Assembly: GCF_001192835.1 (NCBI RefSeq)
Contig: NZ_DF968182.1
Span: 2,513,113 to 2,577,112, forward strand
From: Lentimicrobium saccharophilum
GTDB lineage: Bacteria > Bacteroidota > Bacteroidia > Bacteroidales > Lentimicrobiaceae
Length of the DNA stretch: 64,000 bases
Reading direction: 5' to 3'
Each line of letters opens with the position of its first letter. The first letter of the stretch is position 1. The translations under genes were made by a program, and so were the position numbers. This document shows, piece after piece, positions 35,840 through 45,372 of the stretch. A model generated the notes under the pieces. The model ran no database searches. It was not told where the DNA came from and saw only the letters and a list, made by a program, of their open reading frames with translations.

Positions 35840-37132
35840 ATGAAGCAAAACCACCTGCCTGTCAATCTGAATCTTAACGTCAGGGGGCTTGAAACCTCTG
35901 CCACCCTCAGGATCAATGAAATAAGCAACCGTCTGATCAGCGAAGGAAAGCGGGTTTACAAATTCGGGTTAGGGCAATCCCCTTTCCCGGTTCCGGAATC
36001 CGTGGTTGAAGCCCTGCGGCAGAATGCCCATCAAAAAGATTACCTTCCGGTGAAGGGCTTGTATGAACTTCGCAAAGCGGTGGCGGGATTTAACTACCGG
36101 CATCAGGGAATTGCTACGGATCCGGAAGATATATTGATAGGCCCGGGATCAAAAGAACTGATTTTCCTGCTTCAGCTGGTTTATTACGGTGATCTGCTTA
36201 TTCCGACCCCCAGCTGGGTTTCTTATTCTCCACAGGCCCGCATCATTGGCCGGCATGTACATTGGATTCCTGCATCGCCCGGCAACAACTGGCGGATGAG
36301 CCCGGAATTGCTCGACATGGTTTGCCGCGACGATCCGGACCGGCCACGGGTTGTCATCCTCAATTACCCTTCAAACCCGACCGGAAATACATACCCTGTT
36401 GAAAGGCTGAAACTCCTTGCCCAGGTAGCCAGAAAATACAAGGTGATCCTGATCTCGGATGAAATCTACGGAATGATCCATCACAACGGACAGCATGTTT
36501 CCATAGCTCGTTATTACCCCGAAGGAACCATTATCAGCAGCGGGCTCAGCAAGTGGTGCGGGGCCGGAGGCTGGCGGCTGGGAACCTTTTCATTTCCGCC
36601 AAACCTGCGCTGGTTGCTCGACGCAATGTCGTCAGCGGCAAGCGAAACTTTTACCTCTACCAGTGCACCCATTCAATTTGCTGCTGTAACAGCATTTAAT
36701 GGTAACCCCGAAATTGATGAGTACCTCAGGCAAAGCCGCAGAATTCTGAAAGCACTGGCAAAATACATGACAGAATCCTTTGAAGCCACAAACATAAAAG
36801 TTCCGCAAGCCGACGGCGGTTTTTACCTTTTCCCCGATTTCAGCCATTACCGCGAAAAAATGAAACTGAGGGGAATTTTTACCAGCAATGAAATGTGCAA
36901 TGCGATCCTGAAGGATACAGGGGTCGCTATGCTCCCCGGCAGCGAATTCGGGCTGGCACCGGGCGAACTTGTCAGCAGAATGGCTTATGTGGATTTTAAC
37001 GGCGCTGAAGCACTGAACGCGGCAGCCGTCGAATGGGGCGAAAAAAAACTGAACGGAACTTTCGTGCATGCGTGTTGCCCGCATATTGCCGAAGGAACTG
37101 ATCAGTTGATCCGCTGGCTTCAGTCGCTGTAA
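35840..37132 (+). CDS. Class I/II pyridoxal-phosphate aminotransferase
   Basis: A 430-aa enzyme. The PLP lysine is K238 in SSGLSKWCGAGGWRLG, and the phosphate-binding and substrate arginine region RLGTF is intact. Other landmarks are NYPSNPTGNTY and ISDEIYGMI. It belongs to fold type I, aspartate-aminotransferase-like. The amino-acid substrate cannot be read from the sequence. It stands alone and converges with the MutS-type gene, with only 16 bp between stops. Confidence 0.9.
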   Translation: MKQNHLPVNLNLNVRGLETSATLRINEISNRLISEGKRVYKFGLGQSPFPVPESVVEALRQNAHQKDYLPVKGLYELRKAVAGFNYRHQGIATDPEDILIGPGSKELIFLLQLVYYGDLLIPTPSWVSYSPQARIIGRHVHWIPASPGNNWRMSPELLDMVCRDDPDRPRVVILNYPSNPTGNTYPVERLKLLAQVARKYKVILISDEIYGMIHHNGQHVSIARYYPEGTIISSGLSKWCGAGGWRLGTFSFPPNLRWLLDAMSSAASETFTSTSAPIQFAAVTAFNGNPEIDEYLRQSRRILKALAKYMTESFEATNIKVPQADGGFYLFPDFSHYREKMKLRGIFTSNEMCNAILKDTGVAMLPGSEFGLAPGELVSRMAYVDFNGAEALNAAAVEWGEKKLNGTFVHACCPHIAEGTDQLIRWLQSL

Positions 37133-37148
37133 TTCACTCAATGAGGGC

Positions 37149-38957
37149 CTATTCCGGATCATGAATGGTTATCCCCATCCGCTGCATCAGGAAAGTGGCA
37201 TTCATATTACGGGCTATGCCGGGCTTCAGTTTATAATCAAAATGCAGCGCTTCGCCGTCAATCACCGCTTCGAAACTGTTGTTGACAATGCGCTCCGGGA
37301 ATGCTTCGGCCAGCCTTCCCAGTTCAAGGTCATGGGTGGCGATAAAACCTGATGCTTCCATCCCGATCAGTTGCCTGAGCAAGGCTTTTGAACCAGCCTG
37401 TTTATCCGCTGAATTGGTCCCTTTAAGGATCTCATCCAGCAAAATGTACAGCGTTTCTCCGGCATTCAACCTGTCGATAAGTTCCTTCAGCCTGAGCAAT
37501 TCTGCAAAAAAGTAGGACTGGCTTGCACTCAGCGAATCAGTGGTCCGGAGGCTGGTATAAATTCCTGCAGGATAAAAGGTGAAGGAACGGGCACACACCG
37601 GGCTGCCGCACATGGCCAGCACCAGGTTCACCCCGATGGTACGGAGGTAGGTACTTTTCCCGGCCATATTGGCGCCGGTTATGATGTTGAAATGCCCTTT
37701 CCCAGGAAGTAAAATATCGTTGTTTACCCTGCCGGCAGCTTCAATCAGCGGATGGCCTGCCTCTTCGGCGCTGAGCATTAAACTTCCGGAAGCTGTTTCA
37801 GGAAAAATATAAGCGGGGTTGCAGTATGCAAAAGCCGCGATGCTTGTAATGGCTTCGGTTTCAGCCAGTGCACCGAACCAGACGGGTATCGGTATCCTGT
37901 TCGCGCGCTGCCATTCCTCCAGTCTTCTTATCTGCCGGATATCCCATAAAAGAAGCACATTCAGCACAAAACCGGCCAGAAAATTCAGGCGGGTATCGAG
38001 GGAGGAAGTAATCCTTCCCAATTTATGAATGCTGTTGCCAGCCCCATTGTTCCCTGTTTGAAGCCTGCCTTTATAATTCAGCATCTGCGCACTCGTAAAA
38101 GGCTCCTGCTCAACCATCGTAAAGCGCGAAGCATATTTCTGCAGCAGGTCTACCTTGCGGCTGAGCATCATGTGCCGCCTGTTGATGCTTTTGGTATAGA
38201 ACCCTGTAAGGGATAACGGAATCAACAGGTAAAGCAGAAAAAGCTGTACGCTGATCATCCCGGCCGAAAGCAACAATAAAACAACAAATGACAATACCGG
38301 GATCAGTGCTACTGCAACCCTGAAAACCGGTGATGAAAACAGCGCAGGTGTTTCAAGCCATTGATAAAAAGAGGGGAGGTCGTTGGCCGATTCATCCGCA
38401 ACCATTCCCAGCGCCCTGAATTTTATCCTCCAGCCCGGCATCGCAGATAATTCCTTTACAGCATTCTGCCGCAACCTGATTTCATCAGGATTATTCAACA
38501 GATTTTTCAGCCACACGGCCAGCGTCTCTTTGCCCAGGGGGCTGACGGTACGGTTCAGTGCCTGAAACAGGGAGAAGTCGCCGAAAAGGTCAAGGTCGGT
38601 GGCATAGGGATGATGGGAATCCGCAAATGATCCACCCCCTTCAAACAAAGAATAATTTCCTTTGCAGGCTTCAACTTCCTGCTCCAGCGACACAATTTGT
38701 GCACCGTTAAATTTCTGGGCTTCGAGCACTTTGCCATGCCTGATCATCAGCGCGACAAATCCTGCAAGTAAAACCGCAGATCCAATCCACCAGACAGGCA
38801 TTGAGGAAATGGAGAGGTAAACGCCCGCAACAAAAGCCAGAAATGTGATCAGCCTTGCAACCGAATAGCGACGCGCCTTCCCGGCAAGCTTATCCCTTTC
38901 AATGACCGCCTCCCCGAGCATCTGCCGGTAAACAGCTTCCGGAGAAAAATCAGCCAT
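37149..38957 (-). CDS. Membrane-anchored MutS-family ATPase
   Basis: A 602-aa protein. Two membrane segments lie at about residues 33-72 and two more near 205-250. A MutS-type core domain and a P-loop ATPase follow: Walker A TGANMAGKSTYLRT with K434, Walker B LYILLDEILKGTNSADK, and a later ATHDLELGRLAE. It lacks the mismatch-recognition N-terminus of true MutS, so it is not the repair enzyme. Similar transmembrane MutS-related proteins occur in Bacteroidota, with unknown role. Its start overlaps the CYTH gene stop by 8 bp, so the two are translationally coupled. Confidence 0.88.
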   Translation of the reverse strand: MADFSPEAVYRQMLGEAVIERDKLAGKARRYSVARLITFLAFVAGVYLSISSMPVWWIGSAVLLAGFVALMIRHGKVLEAQKFNGAQIVSLEQEVEACKGNYSLFEGGGSFADSHHPYATDLDLFGDFSLFQALNRTVSPLGKETLAVWLKNLLNNPDEIRLRQNAVKELSAMPGWRIKFRALGMVADESANDLPSFYQWLETPALFSSPVFRVAVALIPVLSFVVLLLLSAGMISVQLFLLYLLIPLSLTGFYTKSINRRHMMLSRKVDLLQKYASRFTMVEQEPFTSAQMLNYKGRLQTGNNGAGNSIHKLGRITSSLDTRLNFLAGFVLNVLLLWDIRQIRRLEEWQRANRIPIPVWFGALAETEAITSIAAFAYCNPAYIFPETASGSLMLSAEEAGHPLIEAAGRVNNDILLPGKGHFNIITGANMAGKSTYLRTIGVNLVLAMCGSPVCARSFTFYPAGIYTSLRTTDSLSASQSYFFAELLRLKELIDRLNAGETLYILLDEILKGTNSADKQAGSKALLRQLIGMEASGFIATHDLELGRLAEAFPERIVNNSFEAVIDGEALHFDYKLKPGIARNMNATFLMQRMGITIHDPE

Positions 38958-39423
38958 GCTGCCAGTTATTATAGGGATTCAATGCCAGTGCGGCATTCAG
39001 GTAACGGTCATCCCCGGTTATCTCTTCGCCAATCCATTCAGGCTTACTGAATGGATAAGCGGAATCGGGAAGTTCAATTTCAGCTACGACAAGACCAGAA
39101 TTATCACCGGAATACTCATCTACCTCCCAGATAAGCCCATGGTCAGGAATGCGGTAACGCAGTTTCTCAACCCTGTATCCATTACACAGGTTGTCCAGCA
39201 TAAATATCGCATCTTCAGGAGGAATGGCATATTCAAACTCATGTCGGGTGGTTTCGTCAACCCTTGCTTTCACAGAAAGATAACCCTTCTCCCCTGCCAG
39301 CCTGACCCTGACCTCCCTTTCGGGCAGAATGGCCAGATAGCCCTGACGGTAAATGAGCGGCAAAGCAAGGGAGCGGTAGTCATTATTTTTGACCAGAAAT
39401 TTTCGTTCAATTTCCAGAGACAT
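38950..39423 (-). CDS. CYTH domain protein (triphosphate tunnel family)
   Basis: A 157-aa protein with the ExExK signature at its start (MSLEIERKFLV; E4, E6, K8), alternating basic and acidic strands (REVRVRLAGEKGYLSVKA) and LIWEVDEYSG. These line the triphosphate tunnel of adenylate-cyclase-IV/thiamine-triphosphatase proteins. In bacteria such proteins usually hydrolyse inorganic triphosphate or nucleoside triphosphates. The overlap with the MutS-like ATPase gene suggests a shared pathway. Confidence 0.9.
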   Translation of the reverse strand: MSLEIERKFLVKNNDYRSLALPLIYRQGYLAILPEREVRVRLAGEKGYLSVKARVDETTRHEFEYAIPPEDAIFMLDNLCNGYRVEKLRYRIPDHGLIWEVDEYSGDNSGLVVAEIELPDSAYPFSKPEWIGEEITGDDRYLNAALALNPYNNWQHG

Positions 39424-39464
39424 CTGAGCAAAATTTATGATTACTTGATGGCAGGCATTAAATC

Positions 39465-39488
39465 AACAGCCCGGTTTTCCGGGCTGTT
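39465..39488 (-). terminator. Hairpin terminator after the second S46 gene
   Basis: AACAGCCCGG and CCGGGCTGTT form a perfect 10-bp stem with a 4-nt loop, 11 bp past the S46 stop on the minus strand. The following tail (GATTTAATG) is short on T. Confidence 0.7.
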
Positions 39489-39499
39489 ATTCATACTTC

Positions 39500-41713
39500 C
39501 TAGTTTTCCGGTCTGACATCAACAGGCATTCCATCGCTGCTGATCTCCTTTTCAGCCTTACGTCCTTTCGGCACAAGGGTAAGTTCATTGATAATATTTT
39601 TCGCTCCGGCGTATTTGTCAATAATAAAAAGCACGTAGCGGATATCCACACTGATGGTTCGCTGCAATTCAGGTTCAAAGGCAATGTCGCCGCTCATGGC
39701 CTCCCAGTTACCGTCAAAGGCCAGCCCGATCAGCTCTCCTTTTCCATTGATTACCGGGCTTCCCGAATTCCCTCCGGTGATGTCGGTGGTTGAAAGAAAT
39801 GCTACCGGCATTTGCCCGTTATCCATGGCATAAGGTCCGAAATCTTTCTTCTCATACAACGCTTTCAGTTTTGCAGGAACTACAAATTCCCAGTTATCGG
39901 GATCTTCCTTTTCCATAACGCCTTTCAGGGTGGTGAAGTAGTTGTAATGGACTGCATCGGCCGGATAATAGTCGAGAACCTTGCCATACGTCAGCCGCAT
40001 GGTTGAGTTGGCGTTGGGATAGAATTTACGCTCGGGCTGCATTTCCCTTAATCCTGCTACAAAAAGGCGGTTGCCACGTTCCAGCATCTCATTGGCAGCA
40101 TCCAGGTTCTTCTGATTTTCGCGATACTTTTCAACCATCATGACCGAAAGTGTGTAGGCTGGATCCTTCTTCAGCACCTTCAGGCTGGGTTTTTCCAGGA
40201 AAGCCCTGACTTTTGCTTCATCGGCAAAAATGGACCTGGCAAAAATATTCCCGGCTATCCTGTTAAAATCGCCCTTATTCTTTGCGACCATTTGCCTGAA
40301 TGCCTCCGGTTGTTGCTGCACGGGCACATTTTCATAATACATCTGAAGCATCGCCGACAATAATTTCACATCCGTCGGACGGTTATAGTTTTTGAAATGC
40401 CGCTCCACACTTTTGGTGAGCGCCTGTTTCATCCGGTCAATTTTTTCCTGTGAAGGGGCTTTCTCTCCGAGCTCATTTCCCAATCCGGTGAACGACTGGG
40501 CAAGGGTCATCACTTCGGCACCGCGCATCACCGATTCAATAAAGTACCAGCGTTGCAATGTATATTCTCCGTAGGTTTTATAAGCTGCTTCGATATCGCT
40601 GAGTACCTTCCCGTATTTCTCCATCCTGACGGGATCAGCATTCACCCATACCTGAAATTCATTTTCGATCTTTTGCTTGTCTTCCAGCACCTTCAGCCTC
40701 TTCAGGCCCCTGGTCTGACCGATAAAGTACTTCCAGTAATTGGAAACACCAGCATACTTCGATGCATATTTGATGGCAACTTCCCGGTTGGCATCCATGT
40801 CCTTGCGCATGATATCCAGCTTTTTCCCGCGTATCTTTACGATGGTGGGATTGCTGATTTCAATGGCAAGATTAACGCCCCAGGAGGTAAGATAGCGGTC
40901 GGTACTTCCCGGATATCCCATAATCATGGCAAAATCGCCCTTTTCATAACCATCGAGCGAAACAGGCAGGTGATGCCTTGGCTTCATAGGAATGTTCTCA
41001 TCTGAGAACGACGCCGGTTTGCCATCCGGACCGGTATATACCCTGAACAGAGAGAAATCTCCGGTATGGCGCGGCCACAACCAGTTATCGGTGTCGGCCC
41101 CGAATTTACCGATGGATGATGGAGGGGCCCCCACCAGCCTGACATCACGAAAGACTTCGTAAACGAAAAGGTAAAACTCATTTCCATTAAAGAATGAAGC
41201 AACCCTGGCATCATAACCGGTACCCTGGGTGGCTTCCGACTGAATGGCTTTCGAAAGTTCAGAAATTTTTGCATTGCGTTCACGCTCAGTCATCTGATCA
41301 TTCAGCCCTTCGAGCACGCGTGCAGTTACATCTTCGATTCTTACCAGAAAACGTGCGGTCAACCCTTCATTCGGCAATTCTTCTTTCAGGTTCATCGCCC
41401 AGAAACCATCGGCAAGATAATCATGTTCAATGGTACTGTGCGATTGAATGGCCCCATAACCGCAATGGTGGTTGGTAAGCACCAGCCCCTGGCTGCTGAT
41501 CATCTCCCCGGTACATCCGTTCCCGAACTGAATGATGGCATCCTTCAGGCTCGAATGATTGATGCTGTATATTTCCTCAGCGGTGAGTTTCAACCCCTCT
41601 TTCTGCATATCGACATAGTTCAGCCGGTCAATCAGCAACGGCAACCACATCCCTTCATCTGCACGGCCAAGGGTAGCCAGAAATACAAAAAACAGAACAA
41701 ACAGCTTTTTCAT
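39500..41713 (-). CDS. S46 family dipeptidyl-peptidase (DPP7-like), second copy
   Basis: A 737-aa protein with a signal peptide (MKKLFVLFFVFLATLGRADE). The catalytic His lies in TNHHCGYGAI (H82/H83), the aspartate block is GADTDNWLWPRHTGDFS and the nucleophile is Ser650 in GGNSGSPVING. The S1 determinant 18 residues later is Gly668 (FDGNWEA), as in DPP7. It is clearly a paralogue of the protein at 22707, with long identical blocks such as MSGDIAFEPELQRTI. It ends with a polar tail the other copy lacks. It lies 18 bp downstream of the mannose-1-phosphate guanylyltransferase gene on the same strand. Confidence 0.93.
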   Translation of the reverse strand: MKKLFVLFFVFLATLGRADEGMWLPLLIDRLNYVDMQKEGLKLTAEEIYSINHSSLKDAIIQFGNGCTGEMISSQGLVLTNHHCGYGAIQSHSTIEHDYLADGFWAMNLKEELPNEGLTARFLVRIEDVTARVLEGLNDQMTERERNAKISELSKAIQSEATQGTGYDARVASFFNGNEFYLFVYEVFRDVRLVGAPPSSIGKFGADTDNWLWPRHTGDFSLFRVYTGPDGKPASFSDENIPMKPRHHLPVSLDGYEKGDFAMIMGYPGSTDRYLTSWGVNLAIEISNPTIVKIRGKKLDIMRKDMDANREVAIKYASKYAGVSNYWKYFIGQTRGLKRLKVLEDKQKIENEFQVWVNADPVRMEKYGKVLSDIEAAYKTYGEYTLQRWYFIESVMRGAEVMTLAQSFTGLGNELGEKAPSQEKIDRMKQALTKSVERHFKNYNRPTDVKLLSAMLQMYYENVPVQQQPEAFRQMVAKNKGDFNRIAGNIFARSIFADEAKVRAFLEKPSLKVLKKDPAYTLSVMMVEKYRENQKNLDAANEMLERGNRLFVAGLREMQPERKFYPNANSTMRLTYGKVLDYYPADAVHYNYFTTLKGVMEKEDPDNWEFVVPAKLKALYEKKDFGPYAMDNGQMPVAFLSTTDITGGNSGSPVINGKGELIGLAFDGNWEAMSGDIAFEPELQRTISVDIRYVLFIIDKYAGAKNIINELTLVPKGRKAEKEISSDGMPVDVRPEN

Positions 41714-41731
41714 TTTGATTTATTGATTGAG

Positions 41732-42823
41732 TTATACATACTTTTCACCTTTTTCTATAAGCACATCATTCACAAACTGCCTGATCTGCTGCTCGTCACC
41801 CTTTCGGCAAACCAGCAACACCCCTTCATCTTCAACAACGATGTAATCGTCCAGTCCATGTAAAACCACCAACTTTTCCTTAGGCATGTTTACGATGCAA
41901 TTCCGGGTATCATACATCATCACGTTCTGACCTACTACGGCGTTGCCCTGCTCATCCTTCAGGCGGGTTTCATAAAGCGATCCCCAGGTGCCCAGGTCGC
42001 TCCAGCCGAAATCGGAAGCCAGCACATAAACATTGTCGGCTTTTTCCATCACACCATAGTCAATGGAAATACTTTTACAGATGGTATAGGTTTTCCGGAT
42101 AAAGGTTTCCTCTTCAGCCGTATTGTATTTCCCGATACCGGCCCTGAAAAGCTGGTCAACCTCGGGCAGGTATTTATCAAACGCGGCAAGGATGGATTTA
42201 AGCTTCCAGATAAAAATTCCCGAATTCCAAAGGAAATCACCGCTGGCCAGAAACTGCATGGCCATTTCGAGCTGGGGTTTTTCGGTAAATGTTTTTACCT
42301 TCCTGATCCTGCTGTCGGCAGCATAACTCCGCGACTCGTCAAACTGAATATATCCGTAGCCTGTGTCGGGACGGCTCGGCTGAATGCCCAGAGTCAGCAA
42401 CCAGTCGTTTTCCCTTGCTGCATTGAGCGCCGACGTGACAACTTCAATAAACAGATCCTCCTTGAGAATTATATGGTCTGAAGGAGCCACAACAATATTG
42501 GCATCGGGATTTATCTGAAGGATGCGGTAATTTGCATAAGCGATACAGGGGGCAGTATTTCGCCTGGAAGGCTCGCAAAGTACCTGCTCCTCATGAATCA
42601 GTGGCAATTGTTCAAGAACCTGGCTTTTATAAATTTCATTGGTAACAATGTAAATATTTTCAGGCGGACAAATTCTGGTGAACCGTTTAAAGGTCGCCTG
42701 TATCAGCGTTTCGCCGTTGCCCAGGATATCAATAAACTGCTTGGGATGATGCTGCCGGCTCAGGGGCCAGAATCTGGCGCCGATGCCTCCCGCCATAATG
42801 ATGCAAAAATTGTTTTTATTCAT
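41732..42823 (-). CDS. Mannose-1-phosphate guanylyltransferase
   Basis: A 363-aa enzyme that makes GDP-mannose from mannose-1-phosphate and GTP in the cytoplasm, feeding glycan synthesis. The nucleotidyltransferase signature is at the N-terminus (MAGGIGARFWPLSRQHHPKQ). VVAPSDHIILKED, TFTEKPQLEMA and WSDLGTWGSLYE are typical of the family. It lacks the C-terminal isomerase half of bifunctional ManC proteins. A separate type I phosphomannose isomerase is encoded at 57160, so the window carries two steps of the same pathway. Confidence 0.93.
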   Translation of the reverse strand: MNKNNFCIIMAGGIGARFWPLSRQHHPKQFIDILGNGETLIQATFKRFTRICPPENIYIVTNEIYKSQVLEQLPLIHEEQVLCEPSRRNTAPCIAYANYRILQINPDANIVVAPSDHIILKEDLFIEVVTSALNAARENDWLLTLGIQPSRPDTGYGYIQFDESRSYAADSRIRKVKTFTEKPQLEMAMQFLASGDFLWNSGIFIWKLKSILAAFDKYLPEVDQLFRAGIGKYNTAEEETFIRKTYTICKSISIDYGVMEKADNVYVLASDFGWSDLGTWGSLYETRLKDEQGNAVVGQNVMMYDTRNCIVNMPKEKLVVLHGLDDYIVVEDEGVLLVCRKGDEQQIRQFVNDVLIEKGEKYV

Positions 42824-42869
42824 CTCCTTGATGGTTGGTTAGTCAATAATTTTGATTGCCTTTACCGTT

Positions 42870-43511
42870 TCAGCCAACACTTCCGGATTGCTCCGGAATA
42901 AATGGAACGATTTCGGCCAGTGGACTGAAGAGGTATACGCGCTTGTTGTTCAGACACTCACACTTGTATCGCTTCCTGAGCTTATTTCCTTTTCTGAAAA
43001 CCCGTCCATCGGGCAACGCAAACACAGCCTCCTCCGGCAATTCCGAAATCAGGGTGACGTTCCGCGGCGGATCATAACCACGGAGTACAACGGCCAGATT
43101 GATATCAGATGTGCTGGAAGCAGCGGGATTGATCAGGTAATTGCCGAACGCCTTTCGGATATCTTCCGGAAGTATTCCATGAGCAAGATAAGGAAGGCTA
43201 AGACGTCGGTAAGCGTCTTTCCACTGCACTCCATGCGGTTGCAAATGACGCTTGTACTTCAGGAAAACCTCGGCATGCGCCATTTCATGCAAAAGTGTAA
43301 CAAGAAAGCTGTAAGGATTGAGGGAATGATTCACCGAGATTACCGGCGGACGGGATGGACTTCCGCTCCGGAAGTCGCCCAGTTTGCTCCGCCGGGCCCT
43401 TGTAATACGCAATATAACATGGTTCTGGTTGAACCACGAAACTACCGGTTCTGAACATCCGGCAGGCAGGTAGGCTGACAGGGAATCCCCCGTTAACTTA
43501 CTTCTGCTCAT
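42870..43511 (-). CDS. SprT-like zinc metallopeptidase domain protein
   Basis: A 213-aa protein with the zinc motif H75-E76-M-A-H79 in LLHEMAHAEVFL and HGVQWKDAYRR downstream, the SprT layout. A C-terminal segment with CECLNN looks like a reduced zinc-ribbon. SprT relatives cut DNA-protein crosslinks, but bacterial SprT proteins are poorly studied. Its start overlaps the stop of the small lipoprotein gene by 14 bp, and the guanylyltransferase follows after 46 bp. Confidence 0.85.
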   Translation of the reverse strand: MSRSKLTGDSLSAYLPAGCSEPVVSWFNQNHVILRITRARRSKLGDFRSGSPSRPPVISVNHSLNPYSFLVTLLHEMAHAEVFLKYKRHLQPHGVQWKDAYRRLSLPYLAHGILPEDIRKAFGNYLINPAASSTSDINLAVVLRGYDPPRNVTLISELPEEAVFALPDGRVFRKGNKLRKRYKCECLNNKRVYLFSPLAEIVPFIPEQSGSVG

Positions 43512-43683
43512 TATAACTCAGCATCATATATTGGTCGGCAGGCTTTACCAGACAACCGCAATCCCTGCTGCTGCGCCTGGCCTTTTTGTACTTATTCTGC
43601 TTGTAGGTCGGCGTTGAACAGGAAGCTGCACCAAGGGCAAACAAAAGAACGGGTATAAAAAAATAACTGCTTTTGAGTTTCAT
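43498..43683 (-). CDS. Small lipoprotein (61 aa)
   Basis: The signal peptide ends GAASC, leaving a mature peptide of about 40 residues. It is strongly basic at first (YKQNKYKKARRSSR), then has a DCGC pair and an acidic-polar tail. No family function is known. A perfect -7 element (43714-43721, minus strand) sits about 30 bp upstream. The stop overlaps the SprT-like gene start, which supports that this small frame is translated. Confidence 0.75.
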   Translation of the reverse strand: MKLKSSYFFIPVLLFALGAASCSTPTYKQNKYKKARRSSRDCGCLVKPADQYMMLSYNEQK

Positions 43684-44163
43684 AGCATTGTTTTAATAAA
43701 TGATTAGCGACTTCAAAAATAATAAATCCTTCATGGCTGATGGTAATTTATGGAACTTAAACAGGGATTATTGCTATTTTATCTGATCTTAACCCGCTGT
43801 CCTTCGGGAGTGCCGTTTTTAAATTACCTTAATTCTCCCCGATGCCATCAAATAAGATGATCCTTAGGATCTTTTTTCCGAAAACACCCAACATGAGTTT
43901 ATCCTGAAAATATCATTAATGGATTTCATAAAAATCCAGGGCCCGGAATCACCAGAAACTGATGTAACCCTATTGACTTTTATTCCCGGTTTTAGTATCT
44001 TTATTCCCCTTTTCTCAAGCCTGTCCAGATTAATTGATACCCCGGCCACGCTAAGGTTTACTCCGGAGCACATTCAGTTGTTAAAGATTTGTTAATGCCC
44101 CAACATAATCATTTCTTCTTTGTTTAAGCCTGACCATAATCATTAACCAAAAGAGATTAAAAC
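43684..44163. other. 480-bp divergent intergenic region
   Basis: It contains the leftward promoter described separately. A small hairpin, GATCC-TTA-GGATC, is followed by six T (43859-43877) and could be an attenuator or stray terminator. A possible rightward promoter is TTGAC near 43975 followed by TATCTTTA. An open frame at 43864-44073 (minus) has no signal peptide or domain, so I do not call it. Confidence 0.4.
43714..43721 (-). promoter_or_regulatory. -7 element for the small lipoprotein / SprT operon
   Basis: On the minus strand the sequence is TATTTTTG, a perfect TAnnTTTG, 30 bp before the ATG at 43683. No -33 TTTG is visible. Confidence 0.45.
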
Positions 44164-45204
44164 ATGAAAACCAGAATCAAACATGCACTGCTTCTTATGA
44201 TGACAGTGCCGTTTATACTCGTTTCGTGCCAGAAAAATGAGTACAACGACAAACCGGAAGCCACCGCTCCGGCGGCAGGGCAGTTGAAGACTGACCTGGT
44301 TTACTGCGGAACCCCGCTGGTAGCCCCTATGGTTAACTATGCGCAGTCCATCGCGCCTGCAACAGTTACAGTTATGAACGACGCCACCAACCTGCTTGTA
44401 AAGTTTGAACTCAGTGAACCGGGATGGTTTATCAACCTTCCGGCCCTGTTTATCGGAACTCCCGGGCAGCTGGCAGCCCTTCCGGGGGTGACCGTTGATT
44501 TTAACGGACCCAACACCGTTTATTTCAATTCAACAAGCGCTCCTTTCGGCCTTCCCATCGGACCCGGCAACTACGCCAATTACGGCAACTACTGGGAGTA
44601 CTCCATGCCCCTCAGCGATTTGCCTGAATGCTTTGCGGTGGTAGCTTACGCAAGAATCAGGAATATTGACACCAACGGGTTCCTTGATATCTGGGGCAAG
44701 AGTCCTTCTAAAACCTCAGGTTACTATCTGAACTATTGCAGGCAGGAGTGCCCTCCGCCTCCCCCGCTCGGAGGATGTGAAACCGCTTATGCTTTCGGTG
44801 AGTCCGTGGCAAACTGCTTTATCAGCATTCCCGGGGTACAATCCAACAACTGGGGATGGTCCAACGGCCCGATAGGCGCCGGAAATTATTCATGGCCCAT
44901 GTATGCCGGCGCGGGACAATGCAATATCGGCAACGGAACCCACGTCGGAACCCTAACGGTTAATTACACCCCGCCGACTGCCATTGTGACCTACACTGTT
45001 TTCGACGGATACGTGCTGAACGAAACCCATCTGTTTGTCGGTAATGACATCCTTCCAAAGAAAAAGAACAAATACACCACGGCGCCGGGACAATTCCCCT
45101 ACAAGCACGGGAATCTGAACGGCGTTACATCCGACACATTCACCATCAACGGTTTGTCGGGCAATATCTATGTTGCCGCACATTCTGTGGTATGTGATGA
45201 ATAA
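44164..45204 (+). CDS. Exported lipoprotein of unknown function (346 aa)
   Basis: The lipoprotein signal ends LVSC (Cys22), followed by QKNEYNDK. Two regions are visible. Residues about 45-195 form a beta-rich unit with LVYCGTPL and WEYSMPLSDLPECF. After a proline-rich hinge (ECPPPPPLGG) comes a second unit with paired cysteines (GGCETAYAFGESVANCF, GAGQCNIGNGTHVG). I do not recognise either, though the second resembles glycine-rich modules of Bacteroidota surface proteins. It is a single-gene transcript with its own terminator. Confidence 0.78.
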   Translation: MKTRIKHALLLMMTVPFILVSCQKNEYNDKPEATAPAAGQLKTDLVYCGTPLVAPMVNYAQSIAPATVTVMNDATNLLVKFELSEPGWFINLPALFIGTPGQLAALPGVTVDFNGPNTVYFNSTSAPFGLPIGPGNYANYGNYWEYSMPLSDLPECFAVVAYARIRNIDTNGFLDIWGKSPSKTSGYYLNYCRQECPPPPPLGGCETAYAFGESVANCFISIPGVQSNNWGWSNGPIGAGNYSWPMYAGAGQCNIGNGTHVGTLTVNYTPPTAIVTYTVFDGYVLNETHLFVGNDILPKKKNKYTTAPGQFPYKHGNLNGVTSDTFTINGLSGNIYVAAHSVVCDE

Positions 45205-45224
45205 AGGCTTTATTCAATCCGCTG

Positions 45225-45256
45225 AAGTGCAGGATATTCGTCCTGCACTTTTTTTT
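45225..45256 (+). terminator. Strong rho-independent terminator
   Basis: AAGTGCAGGA / TCCTGCACTT is a perfect 10-bp stem with a 6-nt loop and eight consecutive T at the 3' side. Confidence 0.95.
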
Positions 45257-45372
45257 CTGCCAGGCCCGGAGCGTTGTCCGGCACGATTCCAAATCCTCAT
45301 TTCAGATTACATCATCAGATTCTGTAACCTTCTTTAAAAAATATTCTCTAATTTAGCACAAACGAAAATACC

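Noticed and set aside
37149-38957. DNA mismatch repair MutS
   Set aside because: The protein lacks the mismatch-recognition and connector domains and has membrane segments, so only the family ATPase core is shared.
43864-44073. A 69-codon minus-strand frame
   Set aside because: No domain or supporting promoter, and it overlaps a hairpin with a T tract.
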